A stretch of DNA of 64,000 bases, taken from assembly GCA_036501845.1 (NCBI GenBank), contig DASXZO010000028.1:23039-87038 (forward strand), read 5' to 3'. This document shows positions 51,653 through 59,789 of this stretch, piece after piece (the stretch's first letter is position 1; every line of letters begins with the position of its first letter). The notes beneath the pieces were generated by a model. That model saw only the letters and a list, made by a program, of their open reading frames with translations, was not told where the DNA came from and searched no databases. Position numbers and translations under genes: made by a program. This DNA comes from JBBREP01 sp036501845. GTDB lineage: Bacteria > Actinomycetota > Acidimicrobiia > IMCC26256 > PALSA-610.

Positions 51653-52489
51653 TCAGCTCGGTTCCATGAGCGCGCGTGCGCGGAGCCAGTCGCCGAAGCG
51701 GTCGATCCATGAGTCGGAGGGCAGTGCTTGCGCGCGCATGCCGAAGCCGTGGCCGCCGCTCGCGTAGAGGTGGAGCTCGGCGGGCAGTTCTGCGCGCTTC
51801 CAAGCCTGGTACAGCGCGACCGAGTCGTCGGCGAGCCCGAGCTGGTCGTCGGTCGCGGCCACGAGGAAGATCGGTCCGGTGCCTTCAGGCAAGTCGTTGA
51901 GTTCGACTCCGCGGGTCGCCGCGTAGATCGCGGCGACGAAGTCGGGACGACTCTCCAGTTCCCCGGCGAGCGCGACGCGCAGCGCAACGTTGCCGCCGGC
52001 CGAGAAGCCGATGATGCCGACGCGCGTCGTGTCGACTCCGAAGTCGGCCGCGCGTGAGCGCACGAGATGCATCGCCGCGATGCCGTCGGCGCCGGCGAGC
52101 ACTGCTGCGCGTCCCATGTCGGCCGCGGTCTGCTTGCCCGGCTTGGTGAACATCTCTGCAACCGGATCTTCGCCGCCGGGAACGAGGCGATACTCGAGCA
52201 CGAACGCCGCGACGCCACGTGCGGCAAGCCACCGCGCGACGTCGTAACCCTCGCTGTTGATTGACAACCCGTGGAAGCCGCCGCCCGGCGCCACGATCAC
52301 GGCGGTGCCGCAGCAGTTGTCCGGGAGCACTGGCGTGAGGGTCGGCTCGGTCACGTTGACGACGGCCTCGGTGCCGAAGAGCTCCGAGAAGAACTCGCGG
52401 CGCGGGTGCGCCGGCGTCTCGCCGCCGGGCGCGGGAACCACGGCAAGCGCGATCGGTGCAGCGATCGTGACCACCGGTGTCGTTGTCAT
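51653..52489 (-). CDS. Alpha/beta hydrolase (BD-FAE/esterase-like)
   Basis: This 278-residue carboxylesterase-type enzyme has AVIVAPGGGFHGLSINSEGY (the oxyanion hole HGG-like GGGFHG), the nucleophile elbow GFSAGG (VGIIGFSAGGNVAL), the Asp in VAATDDQLGLADD and the His in YASGGHGFGM. It belongs to the group of acetylxylan- or feruloyl-esterase-like hydrolases. The start is ATG 52489. It lies 32 bases downstream of the DMFase-like gene on the same strand and may share its operon. Confidence 0.91.
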   Translation of the reverse strand: MTTTPVVTIAAPIALAVVPAPGGETPAHPRREFFSELFGTEAVVNVTEPTLTPVLPDNCCGTAVIVAPGGGFHGLSINSEGYDVARWLAARGVAAFVLEYRLVPGGEDPVAEMFTKPGKQTAADMGRAAVLAGADGIAAMHLVRSRAADFGVDTTRVGIIGFSAGGNVALRVALAGELESRPDFVAAIYAATRGVELNDLPEGTGPIFLVAATDDQLGLADDSVALYQAWKRAELPAELHLYASGGHGFGMRAQALPSDSWIDRFGDWLRARALMEPS

Positions 52490-52521
52490 TTTCGGGCTCC
52501 TCGTGCGAGAGGGCGCGGTCG

Positions 52522-54045
52522 TTACCGCTCGATCTGGTGGTCGTGTGCGCGTGTTCCCAAGCGGGTCAATACGTTGCGGGTGATCTGCTCGATCTGTGGG
52601 TCGCGCCCGGCGAGTCCGTGGGCCCAGTCAGTGGAACCTGACGTCAGCACCGTTGCGCCGGCGTCGTTCGTGTACGCGCCGAGGACTGCGTGGCCGTGAC
52701 GGATGCGATCCATCGCCGCGGGGTCACGAGTACCGAAGACGCGCGAAGCGATGTATTCGAGCTCGCTCGGTTCGCCGGCTTTCGGCGGGCGCGGTGCGGT
52801 GTCGCGTGTGAAGTGCCGCGTCGGGCAAGTGCCGAGGATCTCGAGCGTTGCCGGTGTGCCGTCCTCGCCCGTTGGATACGGCAGCCCATCCTGGTACGTG
52901 AACACGCAGCCGTCGCACTCGTAGCCCACCACGGTGGCGCCGGCGCCGAGCACGTCGCCATAGCCCACTCCGGTGCCGTCGAAGATCCAATGGTCGGCGC
53001 GATGCACGGTGTAGCCACCGAGACCGTTGGTGACGTTGCGACCGATCCGGTGGTAGCCGCCGCGCGTGAACGACACGCCCGTCATGTGGTTCTCCGGACG
53101 GGCGACCATCACGTCCGACCAGAACGTCGTGACCTCGGACTCGCGAGGTGTGCCGAACAGCGGGTCGTTCTTGAAGAACCCCTTGTAGCCGATCATTGTG
53201 TCGCGTTCGTCGCCCTCGATGCGCACCTGCCACAGCGATGTGTTCCCCGAGAAGAACGCCGCGTTCCCACCGCGCCCGATGAACTGTTCGACCGTGTCGC
53301 GCATGCCGCGCGACCAGTACTCGTCGTGGCCCACCGACAGATAGAGGCTCGCGCCGTCGAGCACTTCCGGGTGCTGTTCGAGGTCGGCATTCGTGCACAC
53401 GCCGATCTCGAAACCCTCGCGTTCTGCCCACTCGATGAAGGGCATCTCCCAGTCGGGCCAGCCCGCAGAACCGGCGTACCCGGACAGGTGGTTGAGCTGC
53501 ACGTAACCGACGTGCGCAGCGTTCTGGGGGTCGGGCGCGCCAGTTCCGGTGACCCGCCGGCCTTTGCCCGGTGGCTTGTGGAGATAACCGGCCGCCATCG
53601 GGCGCCGCATGGCTACCTGCGTGCCGCCGGTGTAGAGGTTCGGCCCGCCGAAGTCGTTATATGCGTGCCATGTGTTCGTGGCCAGTGCGAGCACGATGTG
53701 CGTGCCGGGCGACGGGCGCACGACGAAGAACGCGTAGTCGCGCCGAACCTTGTCGCCGACTTCGATCTCGATGACCACCTCGTAGTAACCCGATCGCCAA
53801 TCCGAGCCGACGTCGACCGTGAGCGCGACGGGCCAGTCGCAACCGTTCGCCGCCGCACCCTTCGGCGTCTCGTGTTCGTCGGCCGTGACGCGATCGGCGG
53901 AGAACACCACGTCTCGGCGGCCACCAACACGCGCGACTTCGACGCGCACGGGTCGTCCGCCAGACGACGACAGGTGCAGGCCCACTTGCTCACCGCCACG
54001 CACCGACTGCGGCCAGCAATATCCGGTCACCACTTCACGAGGCAT
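52522..54045 (-). CDS. N,N-dimethylformamidase large-subunit-like protein
   Basis: This 507-residue protein has the DMFase beta-subunit-like core: NTWHAYNDFGGPNLYTGG, VQLNHLSGYAGSAGWPDWEM, LYLSVGHDEYWSRGMRDTVE and RGGNAAFFSGNTSLWQVRIE. The YLSVGHDEYW motif includes residues that bind the mononuclear iron (Tyr, His/Glu type) in characterised DMFases. Known enzymes need a separate small subunit; none is adjacent here. The start is ATG 54045. A signal peptide is absent. The substrate is probably an amide, and the fold (glutamine-amidotransferase-like) also allows other roles. Confidence 0.85.
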   Translation of the reverse strand: MPREVVTGYCWPQSVRGGEQVGLHLSSSGGRPVRVEVARVGGRRDVVFSADRVTADEHETPKGAAANGCDWPVALTVDVGSDWRSGYYEVVIEIEVGDKVRRDYAFFVVRPSPGTHIVLALATNTWHAYNDFGGPNLYTGGTQVAMRRPMAAGYLHKPPGKGRRVTGTGAPDPQNAAHVGYVQLNHLSGYAGSAGWPDWEMPFIEWAEREGFEIGVCTNADLEQHPEVLDGASLYLSVGHDEYWSRGMRDTVEQFIGRGGNAAFFSGNTSLWQVRIEGDERDTMIGYKGFFKNDPLFGTPRESEVTTFWSDVMVARPENHMTGVSFTRGGYHRIGRNVTNGLGGYTVHRADHWIFDGTGVGYGDVLGAGATVVGYECDGCVFTYQDGLPYPTGEDGTPATLEILGTCPTRHFTRDTAPRPPKAGEPSELEYIASRVFGTRDPAAMDRIRHGHAVLGAYTNDAGATVLTSGSTDWAHGLAGRDPQIEQITRNVLTRLGTRAHDHQIER

Positions 54046-54097
54046 GCAGCGACGATAATTGCGACGGAGCACGCGCACCGGCGGCTCGGTGTCGACC

Positions 54098-54973
54098 TCA
54101 GCCCTCAGCGAACGGCGCCGCGAAGTCGCAATAGGGGGCGCTCGTCGAGGTGATCGGCTCGGTCGCCAAGTAGGTGACACGCATGCCGAGATCCTCGGGC
54201 TTGATCGTGAGATGCCGGGGGTCGATCCCGCCTTCGGCCGCCCAGGCTTGCAAGGCCTCTCCCGCGAGTTGCCAATGGACGCCGGGGTTCCCACTGGAGC
54301 CAGTCGGGAGCGCATCGTTCGGAAGCGCGACGTACGCCTCGCGATGCGCGGGTTCGGTCCGCAACGTCAACTCTGGGTAGTGCAAAGCCAGCGCTTCTGC
54401 TCCCTCCTCGGGGACCGGCTTGCACCACTCCACGGGGCCGTCGCTGTCGGCGCTCACGTCACCCCAGTAGATGCTGAACATCGCTCCCTCACGCCCCTCC
54501 ATCTTGGGGAGCGGTCGATCGCGCAGGATCGCGATGAACTCCTTGCCAAGTGCCCACGCGCCTCGTGGGTCGACGTTGCGTTTCAGGCTGAGCACGCGCC
54601 GCTCGGGTATCTCGCGTGTGGCGACCTCGTACACGACAGACCTCTTTCCACTCAGCCGGTTGACGAGGTAGTCGGTCAGCTTGCGGCGCTCGTCGTGCGC
54701 CGACTCGAGTTCGCGCCAATACCCCTTGATGCGCGCCGCCGCATCAACCGGATCGCAGGCGAGCAACTCCTTGATCGTGGCAAGCGAGAGGTCGAGCTGG
54801 CGCAACATCGCGACCAGGCGCGCGGCTTCGAGCTGCGCCACGTCGTAGTACCGGTAACCGGAGGCTTCGTCGACACGCGCGGGAACGAGCACGGCCCGCT
54901 CGTCGTAGAGGCGAAGGGCCTTTACCGACAAGCGCGATCGTCGTGCAAACTCGCCAATGCTCACCTCGTCCAC
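54098..54973 (-). CDS. MerR-family regulator with GyrI-like effector domain
   Basis: This 291-residue regulator has an N-terminal MerR helix-turn-helix (VSIGEFARRSRLSVKALRLY, SGYRYYDVAQLEAARLVAML), a linking helix (about residues 80-110) and a C-terminal GyrI/BmrR-like ligand domain (about 120-290). The ligand domain has paired beta strands and acidic residues that bind cationic drugs (EIPERRVLSL, EWCKPVPEEGAEALALHYPE). The start is GTG 54973. It resembles multidrug-sensing activators; the neighbouring genes do not include an obvious pump, so its target is unclear. Confidence 0.92.
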   Translation of the reverse strand: MDEVSIGEFARRSRLSVKALRLYDERAVLVPARVDEASGYRYYDVAQLEAARLVAMLRQLDLSLATIKELLACDPVDAAARIKGYWRELESAHDERRKLTDYLVNRLSGKRSVVYEVATREIPERRVLSLKRNVDPRGAWALGKEFIAILRDRPLPKMEGREGAMFSIYWGDVSADSDGPVEWCKPVPEEGAEALALHYPELTLRTEPAHREAYVALPNDALPTGSSGNPGVHWQLAGEALQAWAAEGGIDPRHLTIKPEDLGMRVTYLATEPITSTSAPYCDFAAPFAEG

Positions 54974-55065
54974 GGCTCATACTCCTCGTCGTCGAGCCGA
55001 ACCGCCCGACCGTTCGAGTGTGCGGCCTTCCCGAAGGGGAGAGTCAAGTGCGCGCGCAGCCTGTC

Positions 55066-55668
55066 TCACGCCCCGGACTGCGCCCTCGGTTGGCGCCCCA
55101 TGAACGCGACGAAGCGCTCCCAGTCGTCGGCGTCGGAAGGGGGTCGCACCTCCGCCGCAAATGGTGATCCTGGAGCCACCAAATCGCGATAGCCGGGTGT
55201 GATCCACGCCCGCGCCCCGTCGAGCGCCGGCACCGCGAGCGCGGGGTTCAACGTGTCGAGTTGGCTTGTGGCGCGCGCCAAGTCCCAGGCGTGCGCGGCC
55301 AACTCGGCCAGATACATATCCACCAGGGTGGCGCCCGTGTACTCCTCACCCCACGGCATGCGCGACCTCGACGCCAACCTGGAGTCGTCACCCCATGCTT
55401 GCGCCGCCTCCTCGGCCGAGTCGCGCAACCGGCCGGGCGCGTCGACGAGCTCGACGTGCGGCGACTCGTCTCCAGCCGGCGGGGCCTGTCCGCGGCCGAG
55501 CGCCGCGGCTCGGTGGCCCGCCTCCACGAGATGGTCGATCAAACCCGCCACGTCGTATTCGTTGCACGGTGTGGGGTCGCCGAGCTGCTCGGCCGTGATC
55601 CCGGACACGATCGCCGCAGCGTTTTCGTACGCGTCCAGCAACATGCTTCGACGATCGGTTTCGGTCAT
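55066..55668 (-). CDS. Mycothiol-dependent isomerase-like (TIGR03086) protein
   Basis: This 200-residue protein belongs to the MDMPI/TIGR03086 group related to mycothiol-dependent maleylpyruvate isomerase. The N-terminal segment MLLDAYENAAAIVSGITAEQ, QLGDPTPCNEYDVAGLIDHL and the DMYLAELAAHAWDLARATSQ helix give the metal-binding His residues of the DinB-like fold. Members are mostly uncharacterised, some acting with mycothiol, which would fit an actinobacterium. The start is ATG 55668. It is divergent from the small peptide gene at 55831-55923. Confidence 0.88.
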   Translation of the reverse strand: MTETDRRSMLLDAYENAAAIVSGITAEQLGDPTPCNEYDVAGLIDHLVEAGHRAAALGRGQAPPAGDESPHVELVDAPGRLRDSAEEAAQAWGDDSRLASRSRMPWGEEYTGATLVDMYLAELAAHAWDLARATSQLDTLNPALAVPALDGARAWITPGYRDLVAPGSPFAAEVRPPSDADDWERFVAFMGRQPRAQSGA

Positions 55669-55830
55669 CACATCATCGTCGCGAGCCGCAGCGTCATCGA
55701 TCGCGAAGTTACGCACTGGGCCCGGACCTTCGGTTCGACGACTCCCGCGCGGTTGCACTGGCGTTGCACGGCTGGGAGAGGTTGGGCGTGGCCGCCGCCC
55801 GGTGGTCGCGTCACTGATGGAGGTACCACC

Positions 55831-55923
55831 ATGAGCAAGACGCCGTTTTTCGCTCGCCAGGGCGAGAGCCTGAAGCCGGCTCCTCGCATGATCAGGGCCG
55901 AGCAGAATCAGAAGCGGGCCTAG
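55831..55923 (+). CDS. Candidate graspetide-type precursor peptide (30 residues)
   Basis: This small frame has a perfect GGAGG site (55819-55823) 7 nt before its ATG, a better site than most neighbours have. The peptide begins MSKTPFFARQGESLKPAP and ends with a basic stretch. Residues 5-9, PFFAR, match the recognition motif PFFARFL of microviridin leader peptides. Possible side-chain ring partners are Ser13, Glu12, Glu24, Lys15 and Lys28. The remainder is Lys/Arg/Gln-rich, unlike known graspetide cores, and there is no double-Gly cleavage site. An ATP-grasp ligase gene of the graspetide type follows 67 bases later. The role as precursor is inference from motif and context. Confidence 0.6.
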   Translation: MSKTPFFARQGESLKPAPRMIRAEQNQKRA

Positions 55924-55945
55924 CACTACAGCTGAGAACCGTCGC

Positions 55946-55969
55946 GGTCCCCGACGTCTTGCGGGGACC
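55946..55969. terminator. Hairpin between precursor and ligase genes
   Basis: GGTCCCCG / CGGGGACC is a perfect 8-bp stem with an 8-nt loop, 22 bases past the peptide stop and 20 before the ligase start. It is followed by no T-run. In a RiPP operon such a hairpin would act as a partial terminator or stability element, giving more precursor than enzyme. Confidence 0.55.
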
Positions 55970-55989
55970 CGACGCGTTCGAGGTGCCAG

Positions 55990-56988
55990 ATGACGATCGG
56001 TATCCTTCGCCGCTGCGACTTCGACGACGTCGAGGCGGCACGCGTGCAGACGATCCTGCAAGCCCGTGGCGTCGATGTGGTCGATGTCGACCTCTCGCAC
56101 TACCCCGGCGACGCGACGATCGCGCACGGCGTCGGCATAGCGGCACCGATCGCGTCGATTGCCGGCGTCGATCTCACGACGCTCCGGTCGGTGTGGGTGC
56201 GGCCGCTGGGACGCGCGTCGTCGGCGGGGCCCGAGCCTGTCGACGACCCACTGGCCGGCTTCAGCGCCGACGACCGAGAGATCGCGCGCGGGCAGGCCAC
56301 GGCCGCGCTGAGCGGGTGGCTCGAGTGCAGTGACGCGTTCGTCGTCGACGTTCCGGTCAACGTCACCCGCGTCCGGACGCTCCGTCTCGCGCAGCGGTTC
56401 GGATTCGACGTGCCGCCGACGTTGATCACCAGCAACCCCGAGGCGCTGCGTCGTTTCGCCGCCCAAGTCGATGGCGAGGTCGTGGTGCGCTTCGTTGACC
56501 CCGACCGCGTGTCGTCCGACACCGATCCGCATGGGCCGTCGCGCACGCGCTTGCTCGACCCCGACGAGCTCGAAGATCTCGACGGCCTCGTCGCCGCACC
56601 GATGCAGTTCCAAGCGCGCATCCCGAAGGCGCTCGAGCTGCGCGTCACCGTCGTTGGCTCGCGCACCTTCACCGGCGCGGTCGACTCGTCGGGTTCCGAA
56701 CACGGTGCACTCGACTGGCGCACCGATCCGGAACTCGTGACGGCCTTCGTCGCGCACGACCTCCCGCCTGAGCTCGAGTGCACGCTGCTGCGGCTCTGCG
56801 ACGCGCTCCACCTCAACTTCGCGACCGCCGACGTGATCCTCACGCCCGAAGGACGCCACGTGTTGCTCGAGGTGAACGGCCCCTCGTACTACGGGTTTCT
56901 CGAAGACGCGACCGGCCTACCGATCTCCGAAGCCGTTGCCGATCTTCTCGACGGCACGGCGCGACCACGATGGCGACCGAGCTGCTGA
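55990..56988 (+). CDS. ATP-grasp ligase of graspetide (MvdC/MvdD) type
   Basis: This 332-residue enzyme matches the layout of RiPP-modifying ATP-grasp ligases, which form ester or amide rings between side chains. The N-terminal pre-ATP-grasp domain has SVWVRPLGRAS, equivalent to the family's VWYRRP. The middle has FDVPPTLITSNPEALRRF and KALELRVTVVGSRTFTGAVD. The DWRTDPELV segment and the metal site LEVNGPSYYGFLEDATGLPI (Glu294, Asn296) end it. Two deviations: the usual VVKP-type ATP Lys is Arg in VVVRFVDPDR, and NPNGQW after the metal Asn is NGPSYY. Its stop overlaps the MFS frame by 19 bases. Confidence 0.82.
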   Translation: MTIGILRRCDFDDVEAARVQTILQARGVDVVDVDLSHYPGDATIAHGVGIAAPIASIAGVDLTTLRSVWVRPLGRASSAGPEPVDDPLAGFSADDREIARGQATAALSGWLECSDAFVVDVPVNVTRVRTLRLAQRFGFDVPPTLITSNPEALRRFAAQVDGEVVVRFVDPDRVSSDTDPHGPSRTRLLDPDELEDLDGLVAAPMQFQARIPKALELRVTVVGSRTFTGAVDSSGSEHGALDWRTDPELVTAFVAHDLPPELECTLLRLCDALHLNFATADVILTPEGRHVLLEVNGPSYYGFLEDATGLPISEAVADLLDGTARPRWRPSC

Positions 56989-58252
56989 GCGCGCCGCCGG
57001 CTGTGACGTCACCGTCGCCTTCGCCGGCCGGTGGTCGCACGTCGTCAGCGCTACGCCGGTTCGTCGGGGCGGTCACCGTCTCGTCGCTCGGTGATGGCGT
57101 GCACGTCACTGCGGCAGCGTTGCTCGCGGCATCATGTCACACGACGCGTTCACGGTCGGGCTCGTCGCAACGGTCGCATTCGCCGCGCCCGCACCTACGT
57201 CGCTCGGTGCAGCCGTGTTGGTCGATCGCACCGACCGCCGTCGGGTGTTGTTGCACGCCGACCTGGCTCGTGCGGTCGTGGTCGCGCTCTTCGCAGTTGC
57301 CGTGGTCGCGGGCGCCCGATCGTTGCCACTGCTCGCGGGAGTCGCTGCAGTCCTCGAGTCGCTGGGCGCATTGCACCGGTGCGCGGCAAACGCGGTGGTT
57401 CCGGCGCTCGCCGGCGACGAATCGGGAGCGCTCGAGCACACCTATGGTCGGCTTGCGACCGCGGAGATCACGACGAGCTCGTTCGTGGGGCCGCCGATCG
57501 GTGGCTGGTTGTTCGCGTTGGCGCCGGCGCTGCCGTTTGCGCTCGACTCGTTGTCGTTCGTCGGCAGCGGCGCCGTGGTCGCGACGCTGCCAGCAATCGC
57601 GCCGCCGCCGTCCGCACCGCTCGTCGAGCAAGCCGGGTCGAAGCGCCACGCCGTGATCGAGGGTTGCCTGTGGCTGCGTCACCATGCGATCGCCCGTCGC
57701 CTCCTCGCTCTGAGCGTGCTCAGTCTCTTCGGCAGCGCCGCGTGGGCCGGCATATTCGTGCTGTACGCGCACGAGCGACTCGACGTCACCGGCACCGGGT
57801 TCGGCGTGTTGGCCACGGCGATGGCCGCGGGCGCGCTCGTCGCTTCGCTGGTTGTGCCACGGATCGTCACGCCGTCGCGCAGCCGGACAATCGTGCTGGC
57901 CGGGCTCGGCATCGACACACTCGGCGCGTGCACGCTCGCAATCACACGCTCGCCATTCGTTGCAGTTGCGGCGCTCGTCGTGATCGCCGGCGGCGCGACT
58001 GGTTGGTCACTCGTCACCCTGCCAGCCCGTCAACGGCTGGTGCCCGACGAGCTCCGCGGCCGGGTCACGGGGGCGCACCAAACGTGCACATTCGCAGCCA
58101 CCGCACTCGGCGGTGTCGCCGGCGCGCTGCTCGCGTCACGCGTCTCGATCGCAGCGCCGTTCAGCCTCGCCGCGGCGCTCACGGCGGTCGCCGCACTGGT
58201 CGCCTGTCGACTGCCGAGAGATCTCGGCGCAGCATCCACGCTCGCGGCTTGA
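56970..58252 (+). pseudogene. MFS exporter split by one frameshift
   Basis: An MFS transporter is spread over two frames. ATG 56970 opens MATELLSAPPAV and RRFVGAVTVSSLGDGVHVTA, an N-terminal first helix, and ends in LLAAS near 57134. From there the next frame continues SHDAFTVGLVATVAFAAPAP to the stop at 58252, with DRTDRRR (motif A) and about 10-11 further helices. Adding one base near 57131-57136 restores a single frame of about 427 codons. This may be a sequencing error, a genuine frameshift, or slippage. Position and overlap with the ligase suggest it exports the ligase product. Confidence 0.7.
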
Positions 58253-58301
58253 TTCACCGGGCGAGCGGCTTTCGTCGGCGTTGCTCCTAAGGTCGGCGGC
58301 C

Positions 58302-58949
58302 ATGGCGATCTTGCACGCGGCCACACTCACTCCCACCAAAGCCGAGATCATCGCGAGTTGGCTGCCTACACGGCCCTGGGCTCCTGCCGCTGGCGATGGC
58401 AATGGCAACGGCGGGCTCGAGCTCGTGGGCGCGTACCGATTCGATGATCCGGTGGGCCAAGTTGGTATCGAGGGTCACCTGGTGCGCTGGAACAGTGTGT
58501 TGCTGCACGTGCCGCTCACGTATCGCAACGCGCCACTCGCCGGCGCGGATGACTACCTGCTCGGCACGATGCAGCACTCGGCGCTGGGGGAGCGCTGGGT
58601 GTACGACGGGGTGGGCGATCCCGTGTTCACGCGCATGCTTACGGCCGCGGCGATGACAGGCACCGGTCAGGCCGTCGGCCTCGTCGAGTTCAAGGAGCGG
58701 TGGTTGGTGGTGCCCACCAACGTTCGCCTCGCAGGCGGCGGCTGGGGCTTGGACCGCGTCGCCGTCGACGGTCTGGTCGTCGAAGACGTCGACGACGAGT
58801 GCACCGTGCTGCGCAACGATGGCATCGAACTACGTGTTGCGCGTCGTCCGTTGGTGGGCACTCGCGCGCCGATCTCCTTGAGGGCGACATGGCCAGGCCA
58901 AGACGAGCCCGTCACCCTCGCCGAGGTACGGGCGTCGTCCGCCGCTTGA
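58302..58949 (+). CDS. Maltokinase N-terminal-cap-like protein (CG0192 type)
   Basis: This 215-residue protein corresponds to the N-terminal cap domain of maltokinase (Pep2/Mak) without any kinase domain. Shown by LTPTKAEIIASWLPTRPW, LELVGAYRFDDPVGQVGIEG, GHLVRWNSVLLHVPLTYRNA, LLGTMQHSALGERWVYDG and the late beta strands. Stand-alone copies are widespread in actinobacteria. The start is ATG 58302. It is 50 bases after the MFS gene and in the same direction. The function is unknown, perhaps carbohydrate or sugar-phosphate binding. Confidence 0.88.
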   Translation: MAILHAATLTPTKAEIIASWLPTRPWAPAAGDGNGNGGLELVGAYRFDDPVGQVGIEGHLVRWNSVLLHVPLTYRNAPLAGADDYLLGTMQHSALGERWVYDGVGDPVFTRMLTAAAMTGTGQAVGLVEFKERWLVVPTNVRLAGGGWGLDRVAVDGLVVEDVDDECTVLRNDGIELRVARRPLVGTRAPISLRATWPGQDEPVTLAEVRASSAA

Positions 58950-58993
58950 GCTCAGCCGCATCCTTGATCGTGCAGAAGGCGTGCACACCAACT

Positions 58994-59018
58994 GGTGAAC
59001 GGCGAACGGTGAACGGTG
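58994..59018. repeat. Tandem heptamer repeat GGTGAAC x3.6
   Basis: GGTGAAC, GGCGAAC, GGTGAAC and GGTG occur in a row with one variant base. The stretch sits in the 85-base gap between the convergent cap-protein and DUF998 genes. It is a short slipped-repeat region without obvious function. Confidence 0.8.
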
Positions 59019-59034
59019 GACTTCGAGCGCGAGA

Positions 59035-59613
59035 TCACTCGGAGACACTGCGGCGTGCAACAAGCGCGAACGCCGCGGCGACGATCCACACGTCGCCGGC
59101 CGTCAGCCCGATTCGCTGCCACAACCCTTCGGCCCCGACCTGCGTGCTCACGGCAAGGCTGAAGGCCGACACTGCGGCGGCCAGCGCCGACCCGATCGCC
59201 CAGCGCCGGCCTTTGGATGCTGCGATGGGTCGAGTGGCGAGTGTGGGCAGCGCAACCAGCGACAGGTACGCCAGGCCCGCAAACGTCGCGTGCAGACGGT
59301 TGGTCGCTGTGTGGCGCAAGGGACTCGCTGCGACCGCGAAGGTGAACGCTCCGGTGGCGGCCGCTGCGATCCATGCGTGGCCGGCGAGTTCGTCGCGGAG
59401 CGCGAGCCCGAAGGCGGCGATGCCGAGGCCATCGACGATGAAGCCTGTGGTCATGAGCACGCGCGTTGGCGCGTACACCGCAGCGAGTTCGCTGATCGGA
59501 TCGGTGATCGGGGAGTAGTGGGGCGTGATTGCGCCCGCGAGCGCCCACGAACCGACGAACGCCGCCGGCCCGACGATGCCTCCGAACGCGAGGGCCCGTC
59601 GAACTGGTGTCAC
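59035..59613 (-). CDS. DUF998 family membrane protein
   Basis: This 192-residue protein has six predicted membrane helices, starting VRRALAFGGIVGPAAFVGSW and SPITDPISELAAVYAPTRVL, the conserved loop of DUF998. Helices repeat to the end (AGDVWIVAAAFALVARRS). The family is common in actinobacteria and Bacteroidetes; its function is unknown, though distant similarity to membrane-bound cytochrome-like folds has been suggested for it. GTG 59613 was chosen because it opens the first helix with a short N-terminus. Confidence 0.88.
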   Translation of the reverse strand: MTPVRRALAFGGIVGPAAFVGSWALAGAITPHYSPITDPISELAAVYAPTRVLMTTGFIVDGLGIAAFGLALRDELAGHAWIAAAATGAFTFAVAASPLRHTATNRLHATFAGLAYLSLVALPTLATRPIAASKGRRWAIGSALAAAVSAFSLAVSTQVGAEGLWQRIGLTAGDVWIVAAAFALVARRSVSE

Positions 59614-59789
59614 GTGCCGCAACGTCGAACAACCATGATCGTGCCAGTCAAGATGTGACACGGTAGAGCGACGCACCGGGTGCTCCCCCGATCTGCATCA
59701 CACACTGACCCGCCGAGTACCGAATCCTTGTGCCACCGTTTGCGCGGCGGAGCCCACCGACCTGAACGCGTTCCTCTGCTTTCAGCCGT

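Noticed and set aside
55710..55817. A coding-like stretch (LGPDLRFDDSRAV and on to a stop) directly before the peptide gene
   Set aside because: It has good third-position GC but no ATG, GTG or TTG start in frame before it runs into the divergent gene, so I cannot support it as a gene.
58667..58915. Minus-strand short frames within the maltokinase-cap gene
   Set aside because: Antisense of a recognised protein.
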